Source: Nitrospirota bacterium (GTDB lineage Bacteria > Nitrospirota > Thermodesulfovibrionia > Thermodesulfovibrionales > Dissulfurispiraceae). Taken from it: 64,000 nucleotides of DNA. The notes under the pieces were generated by a model, which ran no database searches, was not told the origin of the DNA, and saw only the letters and a list, made by a program, of their open reading frames with translations. Shown in pieces: positions 44,004 to 52,642 of this stretch (position 1 is its first letter; the number at the start of each line of letters is the position of its first letter). The stretch lies in contig JBFMHE010000005.1 of assembly GCA_040752355.1 (NCBI GenBank), forward strand, positions 119,129 through 183,128. The letters run 5' to 3'. The position numbers and the translations under genes are program-made.

Positions 44004-45590
44004 ATGTATACGAGCTTTCACGACTTCGGCATCTCGGATAAGCTCCTCGTCTCCCTTTCTGATATGGGTTTCGAAGAGCCTACGCCCATACAGAAGGCGG
44101 CAATTCCCCCGGCAATGCGGGGGAAAGACCTCATCGGGCAGGCGCAGACCGGCACGGGCAAGACCGCTGCCTTCGGCATCCCCCTTATCGAGCGCTGCTC
44201 ATCGAGTCCCGGTGAGCGGAGCAGGCATCCTTACGCGCTCATCCTTACTCCTACCAGGGAGCTCGCCGTACAGGTATCGGAGGAGCTCAATAAAATGGGG
44301 GCGCGGGTCGGCGCCCTCACGCTTCCCGTTTACGGCGGGCAGTCGATAGAGCTCCAGATACGGAGCCTGAAGAAGGGCGTCGATATCGTGGCAGGCACCC
44401 CGGGCCGTCTCCTGGACCACATCCAGCGGAAGACCCTCGTGCTCGGAGAGATCAAGGCAGTGGTGCTCGACGAGGCGGACGAGATGCTGAACATGGGGTT
44501 CATCGAGGATATCGAGAAGATCCTCGGGTCCATCCCGGAAGAGCGGCAGACGATGCTCTTTTCCGCGACCATGCCGAAAGAGATCCTCGCGATCGCGAAG
44601 AACTATATGAAGAAGCCCGCCCATGTGAGTGTCGATGCGGGCGAGATGGTCGTCGCCAAGATAAAGCAGGTCTTCTACGAAGTGCGCGACGAAGACAAGG
44701 TCAAGGCCCTCACGCGGCTCCTCGACGTCGAGGGTCCGTCGCTCACGCTCGTCTTCTGCCACACCAAGAGGGAGGTGGACGAGGTCGCGGGGAAGCTCCA
44801 GCAGATGGGCTATCCTGCCGGGGCGCTGCACGGCGACCTGACCCAGAGCCAGCGGGACGAGATGATGCGCAAATTCAAAGGCGGCGATATCGACGTGCTG
44901 GTCGCCACCGATGTGGCTGCCCGCGGGCTGGATATTCCCGATGTCTCGCATGTCATCAATTTCAGCATTCCCCAGGACCCCGAAGGCTATATCCACCGGA
45001 TCGGCAGGACCGGCAGGGCGGGGAAGTCGGGTATCGCGATCACCTTCGTCACCCCGCGGCAGTACCGCCAGCTCAAGCTCATCGAACAGACGGCCAAGAC
45101 CAGGATCAAGAAAGAGAAGCTTCCTACGAGGGAGCAGGTCAAACGGGCGCGGGAAGACGACCTCGCCGGCGCCATCGAGGAGCTGATCACCGGGAAGAAG
45201 CATACCGATCTCTATGCCCTGGCCGGCAGGCTTTTCGAGCACCATGCCCCGGAAGAGGTCGCGGCAGCGGCCCTGAGCCTGCTGCTCGATACCGGGGAGA
45301 TAGAAGAGATCGAGGAGATCAGGACCGATTACGACCGGGGGAGGAGGGCGTTCGTCCGCCTCTTCATGACCATCGGGAGAAAGGATAAAATCCGCGTTGA
45401 GGATATCGTCAGGTCGATCGCGGCCGAGGCGGGCATCCCGGCCCGGAGGATCGGTAACATCGCGCTGTACGATACCTTCAGCTTCGTCGAAGTCCCGGCC
45501 GATGTCGCGGACAAGGTGATCCTCGCGGTCAACAACAGCATCGTGAGGGGCCGCAAAGTCAAGGTAGGACACGCCAAGAAGCGGCAGTAG
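44004..45590 (+). CDS. DEAD-box ATP-dependent RNA helicase (CsdA/DeaD type)
   Basis: All helicase motifs are present: Q motif (PTPIQKAAIP), I (AQTGTGKT), Ia (PTRELAVQ), II (VLDEADEML), III (FSAT), IV-V (VFCHTKREVDEV, ATDVAARGLDIP) and VI (HRIGRTGRAG). The C-terminus (about 455-525) has a DbpA-type RNA-binding RRM (RLFMTIGRKDKIRVEDIVRS). It unwinds RNA duplexes, typically in ribosome assembly at low temperature. It is the last gene of the RRM-rpsU operon. Confidence 0.93.
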   Translation: MYTSFHDFGISDKLLVSLSDMGFEEPTPIQKAAIPPAMRGKDLIGQAQTGTGKTAAFGIPLIERCSSSPGERSRHPYALILTPTRELAVQVSEELNKMGARVGALTLPVYGGQSIELQIRSLKKGVDIVAGTPGRLLDHIQRKTLVLGEIKAVVLDEADEMLNMGFIEDIEKILGSIPEERQTMLFSATMPKEILAIAKNYMKKPAHVSVDAGEMVVAKIKQVFYEVRDEDKVKALTRLLDVEGPSLTLVFCHTKREVDEVAGKLQQMGYPAGALHGDLTQSQRDEMMRKFKGGDIDVLVATDVAARGLDIPDVSHVINFSIPQDPEGYIHRIGRTGRAGKSGIAITFVTPRQYRQLKLIEQTAKTRIKKEKLPTREQVKRAREDDLAGAIEELITGKKHTDLYALAGRLFEHHAPEEVAAAALSLLLDTGEIEEIEEIRTDYDRGRRAFVRLFMTIGRKDKIRVEDIVRSIAAEAGIPARRIGNIALYDTFSFVEVPADVADKVILAVNNSIVRGRKVKVGHAKKRQ

Positions 45591-45603
45591 GGCGCGCTTC
45601 TCC

Positions 45604-47178
45604 TTATCCCTCCCCGAAGTGCGCGGCGAGCGTCTTTTCCTTCAGCATCTCATCCTTTCCGCCTTGCGCGACTATCCTTCCCTCATCCATTATCATGACA
45701 TGGGTTATGGACGGCACGAGCTCATCGAGGTGGTGGGTGACGAGGATGATGCGGGTGGCGGTATCGCGGGAGATATGCTCTATCATTTCCCCGAAGACGG
45801 CCCGGGCAGCGCTGTCGAGGCCGCTGAAAGGCTCATCGAGGATGAGGATGTCGGGTCCGTTTACGAGGGCGCGGGCGATGAAGAGCTTCCGCCGTTCACC
45901 GTAGGAGAGGGCGGTGATCTCCTTGCCGGCCAGCCCGTCGAGCCGGAAGAATGCGATCCAGCGCTGGGCGACCGCTTTCTGCCGGTCCGAAACCGTGTCG
46001 TAGAGACCGACGCTCGAAAAAAAGCCCGATTCCACCACCTCCCGGCCGGTGAGGGAGAAGCAGTGGTCGATATGGAGATCGGGTGAAACGACGCCGATCC
46101 TCTTCCGGATGCTCTTCAGGCTCTCCGGCTCCTCGGTACCGAACCGGTGCACCTCGCCGCCGAGCGCAGGGTAGATATCGCCGGTGATCAGCTTGAGGAG
46201 CGTCGATTTGCCTGCTCCATTCCTCCCCAGGATCGCCCAGTTCTCGCCGGTATTCATCCTCCATGTGACATCGTGCAGTATCTTCTTGTGCCTTAGATAA
46301 ACGCTAGCCCGGGTAACGGTGATCAAACAGGGGGGCGCCGCTTCTGTCCGGGGGGGCTCCCTATCGGGCCGCCCCGGCTCGCGGGCCGGAGCAGCGAAGG
46401 CGGGACGGCCCACGAACGCAGCGATCTCTTCATGGGTGAGGACCTCCTCTTTCCCGCCCTGGGCGACAATACGGCCTTCTTTCATCAAGAGCAGATGGGT
46501 GATCGAGGGGACCAGCTCTTCGGTCCGGTGTGTTGCATAGAGGATTTGCGTCCCGGCACGGGCTATCGTCTCGACCGTGCGCAGGATGCGCTGCCGCGAC
46601 GGGATATCGAGGCCGTTGCAGAATTCATCGAGCATGAGCACCCGCGGCTTCCCGGCCAGCGCCCGCGCGATGAGGACCCTCCTCGCCTCGCCGAGCGACA
46701 TCTCGAGGATGCGCTTGTGCGCCAGCGGGCCGAGATGGAGCAGCCTGATAAGCTCCCCGGCGAAGGCGGCCTGCTCTTCATCCGGCTCCTGATGCAGCCA
46801 GGCGCTGTCGAAGAAGCCGGTTGTGATCACCTCCTCGCCGGTCATGTCCCACCGGTTTTTCAGGTAGGCCTCGTGCAGCTCCGCCGAGACCAGGCCGATC
46901 CGTCTCGTAATGCCGAGAGGGCTTTCCTGCGCCTCACCGTCGAAGCAGTAGAGCCGCCTGCCGGCGCCCGCGGCATCGGGCCAGATATCACCGCGCAGGA
47001 GCCTGAAGAAGGTAGACTTCCCGGCGCCGTTGCCGCCGATGACCGCCCAGTGCTCTCCCGGCTGCAGGCGCCACGAGAGCCCTGAGAGCGCCCTCTTTCC
47101 CTGCAGCGCGACCTCGACGCCCTCGAGCGCGATGAGCGGCGGTTTTTTTCTTTCTGAAGTGTTTGAATCGTTTTCCAT
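45604..47178 (-). CDS. duplicated ABC ATPase, ModF-like
   Basis: Two nucleotide-binding domains in one chain with no membrane segment. The first has Walker A GGNGAGKS, an altered signature MSLGEARRV and Walker B LMLDEFCNGLD, with Phe in place of the usual Pro after DE. The second has GRNGAGKS, LSYGERRKL and LILDEPFSGLD. Both end with the ATHRTEELVPSITH / VTHHLDELVPSITH pattern typical of ModF and YheS-like proteins. No transporter genes adjoin it. It could be a regulatory or photorepair-type ABC protein. It is divergent from the GntR gene. Confidence 0.82.
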   Translation of the reverse strand: MENDSNTSERKKPPLIALEGVEVALQGKRALSGLSWRLQPGEHWAVIGGNGAGKSTFFRLLRGDIWPDAAGAGRRLYCFDGEAQESPLGITRRIGLVSAELHEAYLKNRWDMTGEEVITTGFFDSAWLHQEPDEEQAAFAGELIRLLHLGPLAHKRILEMSLGEARRVLIARALAGKPRVLMLDEFCNGLDIPSRQRILRTVETIARAGTQILYATHRTEELVPSITHLLLMKEGRIVAQGGKEEVLTHEEIAAFVGRPAFAAPAREPGRPDREPPRTEAAPPCLITVTRASVYLRHKKILHDVTWRMNTGENWAILGRNGAGKSTLLKLITGDIYPALGGEVHRFGTEEPESLKSIRKRIGVVSPDLHIDHCFSLTGREVVESGFFSSVGLYDTVSDRQKAVAQRWIAFFRLDGLAGKEITALSYGERRKLFIARALVNGPDILILDEPFSGLDSAARAVFGEMIEHISRDTATRIILVTHHLDELVPSITHVMIMDEGRIVAQGGKDEMLKEKTLAAHFGEG

Positions 47179-47212
47179 TTTGGTAAAAACACATTATAAA
47201 TCAATTGAATCA

Positions 47213-47292
47213 TTGTATCACAACGGAAATAATATTTCATGAAAAATGAAACATGAAAAAACTTGACATTTCAAAATCGAGGTGTCTATAAT
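47213..47292 (+). promoter_or_regulatory. divergent promoter with candidate GntR operator
   Basis: TTGACA (47263-47268), an 18-base spacer and TATAAT (47287-47292) form a near-perfect promoter for the GntR gene. Upstream are TTGTATCACAA (47213-47223, palindromic arms TTGT/ACAA) and TTTCAT-GAAAA-ATGAAA (47235-47251). The first resembles FadR/GntR sites and lies near the leftward promoter. Confidence 0.6.
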
Positions 47293-47312
47293 GGGGCCGA
47301 GGTCGCGGAACG

Positions 47313-48119
47313 ATGATGAAAGTGAACAAGCAGCGTTTGAGCCAGCAGGTGTACGACATCATCAAGGAGATGATCGCCGCGCACCGTTTCCAGCCCGGGA
47401 CACGCCTCAATATCGAACAGCTCACCAAGGAGATCGGCGCGAGCCGCACGCCCGTATGGGAAGCGGTCCACCGCCTCATGCAGGAGGGCATCCTCGAGAA
47501 CATCCCCCATCGGGGCGTCTTCATGGTCGCGCTCACGCCCCGGATGGCCCTCGAGCTCTATACGGTCCGCGAGGCGCTGGAGGGGCTCGCCGCTCGGCTG
47601 GCGGTCCAGAATATCACCGAGAAGATGCTGAAGCGGATGATGAAGTGCCTCTACCACCAGTACCGGGTGATCCAGAAAGAAGACCTCGTGGGGTACTCGA
47701 AGCTCGACTTCGAGTTCCATTCGATCATCTACGAGGCATGCGGCAACCAGGTGCTCCAGGAGATGCTCGAGGCGGTCAAGAACAAGATGCGCCCCCTCTC
47801 AATGCATATCACCCCCCTGCTTTCCCTCCTGTACCGCGACCACTGCGAGATCCTGGAGGCGTTCACGGCGAAAGACCCGGAGCGGGCGGAGCGGGCGTTC
47901 CGCTGCCATAACCGGCAGATGATAGAGCAGATCAAGGCGCAGAGCGAAGGCGAGGAATGGAAGAAGGTGGAGTCGAAGGAGAGCGCAGCGCCCGAGCAGG
48001 AGTGCAGCGGCTCGGCAGGGGAGGCGGGCGGAGCGAGGGGCCGGAAGACCGCACAGGGCGGCCACGGCACTGCCGCGAACAGAAGACGCAAAGGAGAAAA
48101 CATAATCTCCGGCGTCTAA
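47313..48119 (+). CDS. GntR-family (FadR subgroup) transcriptional regulator
   Basis: The N-terminal winged helix-turn-helix is at residues 8-75 (LSQQVYDIIKEMIAAHRFQP, LTKEIGASRTPVWEAVHRLM). The FCD effector domain is at 80-215, with metal-ligand-like residues in DFEFHSIIYEACGN and CHNRQM. After about residue 215 comes a low-complexity charged tail of about 50 residues, which is unusual for the family. It lies 15 bases before the ABC transporter genes on the same strand and probably controls them and itself. Confidence 0.85.
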   Translation: MMKVNKQRLSQQVYDIIKEMIAAHRFQPGTRLNIEQLTKEIGASRTPVWEAVHRLMQEGILENIPHRGVFMVALTPRMALELYTVREALEGLAARLAVQNITEKMLKRMMKCLYHQYRVIQKEDLVGYSKLDFEFHSIIYEACGNQVLQEMLEAVKNKMRPLSMHITPLLSLLYRDHCEILEAFTAKDPERAERAFRCHNRQMIEQIKAQSEGEEWKKVESKESAAPEQECSGSAGEAGGARGRKTAQGGHGTAANRRRKGENIISGV

Positions 48120-48134
48120 CTATGGAGGAGGAAC

Positions 48135-49394
48135 ATGCTTAAGACAGTGCGGTTGTTAGCTGCAGCAGGGATCGTCGTTCTCGTTGTATTGAGTCTTCTG
48201 GCGCCCCCCGGCGTCTCCGCGGCGCCCCCGGGCAAGATAAAGATCGGGTTCATGTTCGGCCTTACCGGCGCTGCATCGCCCATCGGGCCGCTGCAGCGTG
48301 ACGGCGCCAAGCTCGCGGTCAAGGAGATCAACGCCGCGGGCGGCGTCAAGATCGGCGGGAAGAAGGTCCCGGTAGAGTTCGTGGTCAAGGACGACGAGAC
48401 GAAGCCTGATATCGCGATCCGCCGGTTCAGGGAGCTGCTCGACGAGGAGAGGGTCGATGTGGTCATCGGCCAGACCTTCGCCCCCATATCGGCGGCGCTG
48501 AATAAAGAGGTAAAGAAGACCCCCGTCGCCTATTTTCCCGTAAACGTCGTCGCCATCACCATGTTCGAGAAGAACGAGATGGCGGAGAGCACCTTCGCGA
48601 TCCACGGCGCCGCCTACTCCATCGGCTATGCCGGCGCCTCCTACATCATCAATACCCTGAAGCACAAGAATATCGTCTTCTTCGGTCCTGCCTATGCCTT
48701 CGGCCGCGACCAGTGGGCAGGGGCGAAGGCGGCCATCGAGAAGTACGGCGCGAAGGTCGAGTACATCGAGTCGCCGGTCGGCACCAGCGACTACACCTCC
48801 TATCTCCTGAAGGTCGCGGAGATGAAGCCGGATATCGTCATGATGGCCCATTGGGGCGTAGACGCCATCAATGTGCTGAAGCAGGCAAGCGAGACGGGGC
48901 TCAAGAAGAAGACCAGGATCTGGTTCAACTGGATGACCAACGCCTTCGGGAAAGGGGTGCCGCCCCAGGCCCTCGAGGGCGTCTATTCCCTCATGTCCTG
49001 GTACTACGACATGAAGGGCTTCAACGACCAGGCTATCGTGAAGGCGGCCGACGAGTTCGCAAAGAAGTACCAGAAAGAGTACAAGGAGCCGCCCGATCCG
49101 TATGCGGCGATGGCGTATATCGGCACGAAAGAGGCCTTGCGGGCCATAGAGCTTGCGCAGTCGACCGACCCCAAAGCGATCGCCAAGGCGGTCATGTCCA
49201 GTCCCAAGTTCGATTCGATGAAAGGCCCCGGCACCTGGCGGGTAGACCACCAGCCGATCTTCAAGTACGGCGCCTTCGTGGTCATCGGCAAGGGAGAGGC
49301 CGAGAGAAAGGACAAGCAGTGGGACCTCGTCAGGATCGTCGGCGCCTATACCGGCGAGGACTATCTCCCGCCCCTGGCATCGTTGGGCTACTAG
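48135..49394 (+). CDS. ABC transporter substrate-binding protein (branched-chain amino acid/amide type)
   Basis: A 419-residue exported protein (signal 1-29) of the periplasmic binding protein type I fold. Motifs are KIGFMFGLTGAASPIG, AVKEINAAGG, VVKDDETKPDIAIR and VDVVIGQTF, then VAEMKPDIVMMAHWGVDAIN. This class binds branched-chain amino acids, amides, urea or aromatic acids. It is the first gene of a full transporter operon that also encodes a hydrolase. Confidence 0.88.
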   Translation: MLKTVRLLAAAGIVVLVVLSLLAPPGVSAAPPGKIKIGFMFGLTGAASPIGPLQRDGAKLAVKEINAAGGVKIGGKKVPVEFVVKDDETKPDIAIRRFRELLDEERVDVVIGQTFAPISAALNKEVKKTPVAYFPVNVVAITMFEKNEMAESTFAIHGAAYSIGYAGASYIINTLKHKNIVFFGPAYAFGRDQWAGAKAAIEKYGAKVEYIESPVGTSDYTSYLLKVAEMKPDIVMMAHWGVDAINVLKQASETGLKKKTRIWFNWMTNAFGKGVPPQALEGVYSLMSWYYDMKGFNDQAIVKAADEFAKKYQKEYKEPPDPYAAMAYIGTKEALRAIELAQSTDPKAIAKAVMSSPKFDSMKGPGTWRVDHQPIFKYGAFVVIGKGEAERKDKQWDLVRIVGAYTGEDYLPPLASLGY

Positions 49395-49481
49395 CGGGGA
49401 TATGAACGGAGCTCCCCGGCGGGCGGCGAAGAGGCAGTACGGCCCCGCCCGCCGGGAAAGGGACCAACAAGAGAGAAAGCA

Positions 49482-50261
49482 ATGGCAGAACGGACCATCA
49501 TAGAGACACAGGGAGTCACCAAACGGTTCGGCGGCTTCACCGCCGTGGACCGGGTCACCTTCCGGATGAACGAGGGACAGGCGGTCGGCATCATAGGCCC
49601 CAACGGTGCGGGCAAGACCACCTTCTTCAATCTCCTGACCGGGCTCTTCCTCCCCGACGAGGGGACGGTCTCCTTCTTCGGCGAGGACATCACCCGTGTG
49701 CCGCCCCAGGAGCGGACGGTGAGAGGGATCGTCCGGACCTTCCAGCTGGTATCGGTCTTCGATTCGCTGAGCGTGGCGGAGAACCTCGTGCTCGCCGTTA
49801 CGCGGTTCAGCGCCGCCTACGCCTCGAAACGGCGGTTCTTCTTCTCCGATGCCCGTCAGTCCGCCCTTGTCGGGGAGTGCCTGAAGGCGTTGGGGATGAT
49901 GGGGCTCGAGCAGAAGGCGCGGCTCATGACCTCCGAGCTCTCCTACGGCGACAAGCGCAAGCTCGAGATCGCCATAGCCCTCTCGATGAAGCCGAAGATA
50001 CTCCTCCTCGACGAGCCGTTTGCAGGGCTGAGCGACGCCGAGATCGGCGAAGTGCTCCAGCTGATCAGCGAAGTGAAAAAGCGGTGCTCGCTCGTTATCA
50101 TCGAGCACAAGATCTCGCGCATCGTCGATCTCGTCGAGCGGCTGAACGTCATGCACGAGGGAAAGCTCATCGCCGAGGGAGCCCCGAAGCAGGTGCTCTG
50201 CGATCCCTTCGTGCGGGAGGTCTACTGGGGCAAAGAGGAGGGCCTCGTATGCTCAGTGTGA
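49482..50261 (+). CDS. ABC transporter ATP-binding protein LivG-type
   Basis: A 259-residue nucleotide-binding domain: Walker A GPNGAGKT, signature LSYGDKRKLEIA, Walker B ILLLDEPFAGLS and the H-loop IIEHK. The length and the C-terminal YWGKEEG extension fit LivG. It ends with a 13-base overlap with the next gene. It powers uptake of the ligand bound by the protein at 48135. Confidence 0.9.
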   Translation: MAERTIIETQGVTKRFGGFTAVDRVTFRMNEGQAVGIIGPNGAGKTTFFNLLTGLFLPDEGTVSFFGEDITRVPPQERTVRGIVRTFQLVSVFDSLSVAENLVLAVTRFSAAYASKRRFFFSDARQSALVGECLKALGMMGLEQKARLMTSELSYGDKRKLEIAIALSMKPKILLLDEPFAGLSDAEIGEVLQLISEVKKRCSLVIIEHKISRIVDLVERLNVMHEGKLIAEGAPKQVLCDPFVREVYWGKEEGLVCSV

Positions 50262-50938
50262 AGAAGATCAACGTCGCTTACGGCAGCGCGAAGGTGCTCC
50301 ACGACGTTTCCCTCGACCTCGGGCAGGGCGAGATGGTCTTCATCGCCGGCCGCAACGGCGCGGGCAAGACCACCCTGCTGAAGTCCATCGCCGGGTTCAT
50401 GCGGCCGTCGAGCGGGTCGATCGTGTTCGATGGCAGAGAGCTTGTCGGCCTCCCCCCCGAGAGAATATCCCTTGCCGGGATCCGCTATGTGTTCCAGGAC
50501 AAGCGGGTATTCTCTCACCTCTCCGTACGCGAAAACCTCGAGCTTGCGGCGTATCCCGTGGGAGAGGACATGACAGATGCCATCGCCAAAGTCGTCCGCA
50601 TCTACCCGAAGATCGAGCAGTTCCTCGACGCCCGTGCCGGAGGCCTGAGCGGCGGGCAGCGCCAGATCCTCCTGATCGGCAGGGCGCTCATCGGCTCCCC
50701 CCGGCTCCTCCTTATCGATGAGCCGACCGAGGGCCTGGCTGCGGGGACGATCAACGATATCCTGAAGGTGCTCACCATGATGAAGGGGCAGGTCTCGATG
50801 ATCATCGTCGAGCAGAACCTCTCGGTGGTAGGCATGCTCGCCGACCGCGTCTATATCATGCAGGAGGGCAAGATCGTCAGGGAAGTAGGCGATCCGGCGG
50901 AGATCAGGGACAAGGGAAGACTGGAGCAGTATTTATAG
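50249..50938 (+). CDS. ABC transporter ATP-binding protein LivF-type
   Basis: A 229-residue nucleotide-binding domain with GRNGAGKT, LSGGQRQILLIGRAL, LLLIDEPTEGLA and IIVEQN. The start ATG 50249 lies within the LivG gene, showing tight coupling. It pairs with the LivG-type subunit as the second ATPase. Confidence 0.9.
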   Translation: MLSVKKINVAYGSAKVLHDVSLDLGQGEMVFIAGRNGAGKTTLLKSIAGFMRPSSGSIVFDGRELVGLPPERISLAGIRYVFQDKRVFSHLSVRENLELAAYPVGEDMTDAIAKVVRIYPKIEQFLDARAGGLSGGQRQILLIGRALIGSPRLLLIDEPTEGLAAGTINDILKVLTMMKGQVSMIIVEQNLSVVGMLADRVYIMQEGKIVREVGDPAEIRDKGRLEQYL

Positions 50939-50988
50939 ATGAGCAATGCACCCCTAGTACGCATTACGGCCATTACAAGGAGGATTCC

Positions 50989-51669
50989 ATGGCAAGACGG
51001 AAAGCAGCATGCACAACGAAGATCGAGGCAAAGAAGACCGCCATCGTTCTGATCGAGCCGCAGTACGACTTTCTCAAACCCGGCGGCTCGATGTACCAGT
51101 TCATCGCGGAGCAGCTGAAGGAGCGCAAGGTCATCGGCAACCTGGTGGCGCTCGTGAGCAAGGCGCGGAAGAAGATAAAGAAGATCGTCTACGTGCCGTT
51201 CGAGGCCTTCGAGCCGGGCTTCCCCGAGATAGACCGGAAAGGGCCCGGCATGTGCGGGCTGCGCGGCCTCGAGATCGATATGCCGACGGGATGGAAGATC
51301 AACGGCAAGCCGGTGAGCGGCGCCTGGGTCGCCGGAACGCCCGGCCCCGAGATCATTCCCGAGCTGACCCCGCAGAAGGGCGACCTGATCATCCGCGGCA
51401 AGAAGACCCTCGACGCCTTCTGGTCCACCTCGCTGGACTACACCCTGCGCACGAACATGATCGAGTATGTCGCGATCGTGGGCTTCCATACCAACTGGTG
51501 CGTGGAGTCGACGGCGCGCTCGGCGTACGACAAGGGCTATCGCGTCATCGTCATCGGCGACTGCACCGGCACCGACACGCGGACGGAACAGGAGTATGCC
51601 GAGAAATTCATCTTCCCGAAGATAGGGCTCGTGATGAACCACCAGGAGTTCCTGAAGAGCCTGGTGTAG
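50989..51669 (+). CDS. isochorismatase-family cysteine hydrolase inside the transporter operon
   Basis: A 226-residue protein with the family triad: Asp27 (IEPQYDFLKPG), Lys139 (RGKKTLDAF) and Cys171 (GFHTNWCVESTARSAYDKGY), plus the typical FWSTSLDYTLR stretch. Members split C-N bonds of amides such as biuret, ureidoacrylate, nicotinamide or isochorismate. Its position between the ATPases and the permeases points to the transported compound, or a product of it, as substrate: an amide is most likely. GGAGGATTCC precedes the ATG. Confidence 0.85.
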   Translation: MARRKAACTTKIEAKKTAIVLIEPQYDFLKPGGSMYQFIAEQLKERKVIGNLVALVSKARKKIKKIVYVPFEAFEPGFPEIDRKGPGMCGLRGLEIDMPTGWKINGKPVSGAWVAGTPGPEIIPELTPQKGDLIIRGKKTLDAFWSTSLDYTLRTNMIEYVAIVGFHTNWCVESTARSAYDKGYRVIVIGDCTGTDTRTEQEYAEKFIFPKIGLVMNHQEFLKSLV

Positions 51670-51677
51670 GCACGGCC

Positions 51678-52634
51678 ATGAGCGAGAATCGGACGATACG
51701 AACGAGAGGGCCCCTGCTCGATCTCGCCGTCATCGCGGCGGGGTTCGTGCTCGTCCTGCCGGTGCTGGGGTTGAACCGGGCTACGGACTTCATGATCTTC
51801 TGCATCTATGTCCTGGGGTTCGACCTCCTGTACGGGTATATGGGAAGGCTCTCGTTCGGTCACATGCTCTACCTGGGCACCGGCGCCTACGCCGTCACGC
51901 TCTTTGCCGAGCACGTCTCCCAGAACCCCTTCCTCGCCCTTGCCGCCGGCATCGCCGCCGGCGCGCTCATAGGGGCGATCCTGGGGCCTGTCATTGTCCG
52001 GGCGACCGGCGCCTGTTTCGCGCTGATCAACCTCGCCTTCAACCAGATCGGGTACTTCTTCGTCCTCGTCGCCTTCTCGAAGTATACCGGCGGCGAGGAC
52101 GGGATGTCCGCGTACTTCTCGAAGGTCGGTCCGATCGATTTCGGGAAGAAGACCGTCCTCTTCGGTTTCGTGCTCTTCTGCCTGCTGCTGACGTACTACC
52201 TGCTCAAGAAGTTTACCTCCTCTCCCTACGGCGTCCTGGTCAGGTCGATCAAGGAGAACGAGACGCGGGTGAAATTCCTGGGCTACGACACGTTCAGGTA
52301 CAAATGGATCACCTTCATCCTCTCCACCTCTATCGCGGCCTTTGCCGGGGCGCTCTCGATGCTCAACTACGGGTATGCGACGCCCAGCTTTATCGACCCC
52401 ACGCGGAACGTGGAGGTTATCTTCGCCGCCCTCATCGGCGGACCCGGCAGCCTCTCCGGGGCCGTCATCGGCGGCGCCATCTATATGGTGATCAGCAACT
52501 ACCTGGCTTCCTACATACCCCGCTGGGAGCTCTTTCTCGGCCTGGCGCTCCTCATCGTCGTGTTCAGGTTCCGCACCGGGGTCTGGGGCTTTATCAACGA
52601 CCGTATGAAGCGGCGTCCGGCGACGTACGGATGA
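51678..52634 (+). CDS. ABC transporter permease LivM-type
   Basis: A 318-residue membrane protein with about nine hydrophobic helices and the BPD_transp_2 motifs GYMGRLSFGHMLYLGTGAYA and AALIGGPGSLSGAVIGG. ATG 51678 is 8 bases after the hydrolase stop. With the LivH-type protein it forms the membrane channel of the transporter. Confidence 0.9.
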   Translation: MSENRTIRTRGPLLDLAVIAAGFVLVLPVLGLNRATDFMIFCIYVLGFDLLYGYMGRLSFGHMLYLGTGAYAVTLFAEHVSQNPFLALAAGIAAGALIGAILGPVIVRATGACFALINLAFNQIGYFFVLVAFSKYTGGEDGMSAYFSKVGPIDFGKKTVLFGFVLFCLLLTYYLLKKFTSSPYGVLVRSIKENETRVKFLGYDTFRYKWITFILSTSIAAFAGALSMLNYGYATPSFIDPTRNVEVIFAALIGGPGSLSGAVIGGAIYMVISNYLASYIPRWELFLGLALLIVVFRFRTGVWGFINDRMKRRPATYG

Positions 52635-52642
52635 GGTGAACC

